Below are positions 60,308 to 64,000 of a stretch of 64,000 bases of DNA, piece after piece (position 1 is the stretch's first letter; each line of letters starts with the position of its first letter). The DNA is from Straminergon stramineum (taxonomy: Eukaryota > Streptophyta > Bryopsida > Hypnales > Calliergonaceae): assembly GCA_963920665.1 (NCBI GenBank), contig OY987269.1:22942501-23006500 (forward strand), given 5' to 3'. The position numbers and the translations under genes were made by a program. The notes under the pieces are model-generated. The model was given only the letters and a program-made list of their open reading frames with translations, did no database searches and was not told where the DNA came from.

Positions 60308-61641
60308 CCCTAGAAGGAAGCTACTAACACTAAGTATTCAATGGATGATTTCACTTGGTATTGTAGGATGGAAAATAATATTTTTTCATGCAATTTATTT
60401 ATTTCGAGGGTACTTGAGTACATTTTCAGTGAGTAGTATTGCAAAGTTCTTCATTATGGTATTATTGACTTTTCCAAGGAAGAAGATGCTTAAAAAACGG
60501 ATCACCCAAGTATTGTAGTGTATTTTGACCACTTCTTGCTATTTTTTCTTGATGTGAATTTTATAGCCATGAAAATGATATTTTTTAAATTTGATTCCAA
60601 TTAATGAAATGAATATTATCAAGTTCAGTTTCTACTCCAATTATAAATTTTGAAAAATTCATAAATTTACATATTTTATAGCAATTTGAAAGTGGGCCTT
60701 ATAACCATGCTTTGTTGATTTTCTAATTTTAAAATGACATGGTAACTTTGGTTTATATCATGATGTTCTACACAATAATATACATCTATGGTGAAAACTT
60801 CAGATTTTTGGAGTATATTTTGCATTTGATATGAATTTTCTTCAATTTTTTCTTAAGAAATTCACAGTATTTTCAATTTTTTCCAAAAAATATTTAAAAT
60901 TTTTATGACTTGTATTGGGTATATGATTTCAACTCTGATAAAGAAATACAAAAATTTTCATTCATATCTAGTTACAAAATGGTAGAAAATAGAGCGATGG
61001 ATAGGGAGGCTTGAAATCAGTTGTCATGGGCCTGTCTTTTTAGGGTTAAGGGGCTAACAATTTCATTTCCAAAGATACCCTCAAATGTTTATATATTGCT
61101 TCTAACCAAATTCTTCCCTCCAAAAAAGAGTAACCTTCTACTGATACTACCTTTTTAAAACTAATACAAATTAATCCTAATGAAACAAATAAACTTCTAG
61201 GAAACCCAATTTTCATGAAGATTCAACAATTGAAAAAAATAAATTTTTTTGGAGGGGGGGCCCAACTTGGGTAGGTGGAGTGCAACATAATTTGATTTTA
61301 AAATATGAAGACTTTGATCTCACTCATGCATTTTTCTTAAATAACAATTTTTTTTATTGTATGTGAGACTTGTACTAATCAAGAACAAGATCCTATGGTT
61401 ACAATTTCTAAAAGATTAAAAAAATTAGATTAATGGCCCAACATTTCAAGATTGCTGATTTTTTAGCACTTTTGGGCACTTTTGTAAGTATTTGTAAAAT
61501 TTCTAACCCATGGGTCTTTAGCCGTTAATAACAACCTACACATTCTATTCCAAAGATGTTTTTTTATTCACCTATAAGTTAATTAGTGAAGATTTGTTGA
61601 TATCCATCAAACAAAATTCAAGTCTGACTTACCTTCGTTCT
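60308..61641. other. Intergenic; left part is an interspersed repeat
   Basis: 60.33-60.58 kb is the uninterrupted partner of the repeat at about 20.05-20.98 kb. The rest is AT-rich without a gene. Confidence 0.45.
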
Positions 61642-61861
61642 CTACACAAAATAGTGAAATCAGGTTGCCCCCCACTAATCTCTTGATATTTGACACTACA
61701 TAAATAATTCCAGTTATTGTGCAAGAATGCACTACTTTTGAATTAGTTATTGTTGTAATTAGGAATGACAAACCTCCATATATTTAGAAATATTTGTCGG
61801 CTTTGATGGCTTGTAAGGTAACTCTCATGTAAAGCAACTTAATTTCACTATTTTTGTGTAG
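61642..61861. mobile_element. MITE family E copy 2
   Basis: Ends CTACACAAAATAGTGAAATC and, inversely, CTACACAAAAATAGTGAAAT. It is homologous to 39649-39903 in inverse orientation and about 220 bp long. Confidence 0.75.
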
Positions 61862-61898
61862 TTTTGATTCCAGTCTATACTGTGGGGACTTGGGATTA

Positions 61899-62200
61899 AG
61901 GTAGTCTGCTCTTAAAGCGACCATGCTCTAAAAGCGATTATGGCACAGGGGTACATTTTGCTTTCTTTCATGTACCAACACTGTTCATTTCAGGAGATGG
62001 TCGCTTTTAGTGACTACTGCATTTCAACTTCAAAAATTTGTAACTAATTCCACAAAGGTCCAAAAAATATGAAACAACTTGGGTTAGATGCCAATTCCAT
62101 TTTTCTTCCTACTAAAATTGACTGAAAATTGTTAAAAGGAATTTTGCTTCCCCGAAAAAGCAATCAGCTCTTAAATGGTCGCTTTAAGAGCAGACTACCT
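61899..62200. mobile_element. TA-flanked MITE, family D relative with long inverted ends
   Basis: 302 bp with nearly perfect inverted ends (AGGTAGTCTGCTCTTAAAGC and continuing GACCAT). TA at 61897-61898 and 62201-62202. The interior is homologous to 5279-5590. Confidence 0.82.
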
Positions 62201-62621
62201 TATGTTGGGCTCTCTACTGTGCTGCAGGTTGTTTGTCTGTTCCTTCTTTTGCAAAGAATTAAATTTTCATTTGTATCAAACAAAACAAACAATCTACATC
62301 TGTGTCATTTTGGCTACTTATTTGGAGGGTTTTCCACATAGTGATTTAGTTGTTTTCTTTAAAGTGATTATTTGTGTATTCTATCAAAAAATTGCTACCT
62401 AAAGGTTTTGAGTGCAGCAATTTTGTTAAATTTTTCAAAAATTGTTAAACACTCCCAGGTCCTATAAGTCAATGTCTTCCTCCATATTTGATACACAATT
62501 GAAGTCTTTGTAGAATGACCTGAAACTCTGGCTGCACCTCCTTTGTTGCCTGCCTTTCCACACTGAGCTGATTACATCAATGCTGACAGGACTCATTGCC
62601 TTGTGCTAAGCATTACATTTT

Positions 62622-63405
62622 TTTTTTGAAACAAATGAAAGTGATTTCATTGCCTAAACATTACATTTCAATCTCGGTCCATGTGTTATGTTGTGTTTTT
62701 GTTCATTTTTTTTGACATAAATGAAAAGTTTTTTTTTAAAGTTTTTTTTCCAAGGAGATGGTGAGCAGATCCATGTTTTAAGTCTGTCCTGTCACACACT
62801 CTACCCCTCTCATCAACATCGAGTTTAAAGTTACATAATTATCGTTTCATTTGTGTCAAAAAAAAAGTTACATAATTATGCAGCTTCATTAACCTTCACG
62901 CACAAACATAAATGACTCAAGCCTCAGAACTCAAATCCACACAGGCTGCCAAACTTGAACTGATCAGAGAATCCCGGTGGTACATGTCAAGTCAACTCTC
63001 CGTCCCTTGAAGAGTTGATAATTTCGTGCAATGCTTGTGTCAAAAAAAATTAATAACCCTGTTTCATTTGTTTAAATAAATAAATAATTAATTAATTAAT
63101 AATAATTTTGTGCAACCTGGATCTCACTTCCCAAGGTAGATTACCAGTTTCTCACTTGATGCTAAAATCAATTACACCTTGAAAATTTGGATTTCAGGAT
63201 CTCGTGAACCATGATGGGGATGGTATTGGCATGAGTCTATTTGATCATTTGTGTTTTTTAAATTCCATTTCATTTGTTTAAAAAAATATTTTAAATCATT
63301 TGGGGGTTTGGTTTTTTTTTTACACTAGTGAAACGGAATTTCATGGTGTGATCCTTTGTGTTTGAAACAAGAACAATCCCCTTGCAATGAAATTCCATTT
63401 CATTT
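62622..63405. mobile_element. Cluster of retroposon tails
   Basis: About seven tails: minus hairpin at 62634-62651, minus fragment near 62718, plus fragments near 62845, 63062 and 63263-63280, minus hairpin at 63327-63345 and plus hairpin at 63386-63404 (AATGAAATTCCATTTCATT). Each is next to an A- or T-rich run. Several are cut inside the hairpin. Confidence 0.6.
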
Positions 63406-63824
63406 GTTCCGAAAAGAAAAGGAAACAAGAACAATGAGATCGTGAGGCTATGTCAAAAGAAAATAATAATATTTTTTTATTTTATTGATAGTCAAGAGAG
63501 GAAAATTATATAAAAAATAAATTGTATCAATGATATGTGAGCAAAATTATTAAATTTAAAAATTAAATAAAATTCTAAAAGTTTGAAATAAAAATTTTGA
63601 AAAATAAAACCGCCCCCCTTCTCCACCTCAATTGAACCTTAGCTTCGGTGTGCAATGTGAATACAATTGTAGATAAGATTTGGAAACTCATATTTGTAAA
63701 CTATAGTTGATGCCATAGTCTTTGTCTAAAGGATAGAGTCAATTCATGGTTGGAGTCTATGGTTTTATGAGGAATGTGGTTTCCACTCTAAACTACCAAT
63801 ATTCTATAACCACACAAAAAACTA
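63406..63824. other. AT-rich spacer
   Basis: No gene or element recognised. Confidence 0.35.
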
Positions 63825-64000
63825 AGGTAGGTACCTTGAAAACTACCACTTCTTTGTTGTTGTGCCTAGTTGCTCTAATTAGACTAGTGAAATCTTCATA
63901 TTTTTTTGTTGGTAAGTGTAGGGAAGTTCCAACGCACCAAAGAATGTGACATTTGGATATAATATGCAAAAGTTATGAAGGATCATTTTGGAATTGGTAT
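63825..64000. mobile_element. TA-flanked element running off the right edge
   Basis: Starts AGGTAGGTACC after TA at 63823-63824. Homologous to 15522-15690. The right end is outside the window. Confidence 0.5.

Overview
The window looks like nuclear DNA of a plant: split genes with GT-AG introns, a Stowaway-type and a CACTA-type miniature transposon, a plant-type domesticated hAT protein, and long AT-rich stretches between genes. The order of plant cannot be fixed by eye. An early-diverging land plant is a guess, not a result. There are four convincing protein-coding genes in 64 kb and no rRNA, tRNA or CRISPR array that I could see.

Genes. (1) 745-3363, minus strand: an S1-domain plus CCHC zinc-knuckle protein of the ZCCHC17/pNO40 type with a long RD-rich N-terminus, four exons. 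(2) 7508-9937, plus: a probably plastid-targeted, multi-pass membrane methyltransferase-like protein of the isoprenylcysteine methyltransferase (ICMT/PEMT) fold, with a possible 7-nt microexon. (3) 28450-34452, plus: a 2-oxoglutarate/Fe(II) dioxygenase of the DOXC/gibberellin-oxidase-like group, four exons, whose upstream region and second and third introns are built from tandem duplications. (4) 43164-45775, plus: a BED-zinc-finger hAT-transposase-derived protein that looks host-retained, two exons, with an upstream ORF in its leader. The four genes do not form an obvious pathway.

The rest is mostly small non-autonomous elements. The commonest clan is bounded by TTAA and has inverted ends close to TTAACCCCTAAAGGACCA; it includes a 0.93-kb family with four end-to-end copies and fragments, a 0.43-0.54-kb family, and 130-150-bp elements. 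TTAA ends with a CCC start recall piggyBac. A second clan sits at TA dinucleotides with ends like AGGTAGGAGGC. Others are a 163-bp CACTA element, a 180-bp Stowaway element, several fold-back elements, and about sixteen retroposon 3' tails that share a conserved hairpin directly before poly(A). Three nested insertions can be read against unoccupied relatives in the same window. A degenerate 65-bp tandem array lies at 48.64-49.50 kb.

Layout: 0-3.4 kb gene 1; 4.8-6.1 kb nested TTAA element; 7.5-9.9 kb gene 2; 10-17.9 kb AT-rich with little recognisable; 17.9-26.7 kb transposon field; 27.5-34.5 kb gene 3 and its repeat-rich flank; 35-42 kb transposon field; 42.4-45.8 kb gene 4; 47-64 kb repeats, the tandem array and clustered retroposon tails. 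All coordinates and homologies were read by eye; element edges are exact only where a target-site duplication is given.
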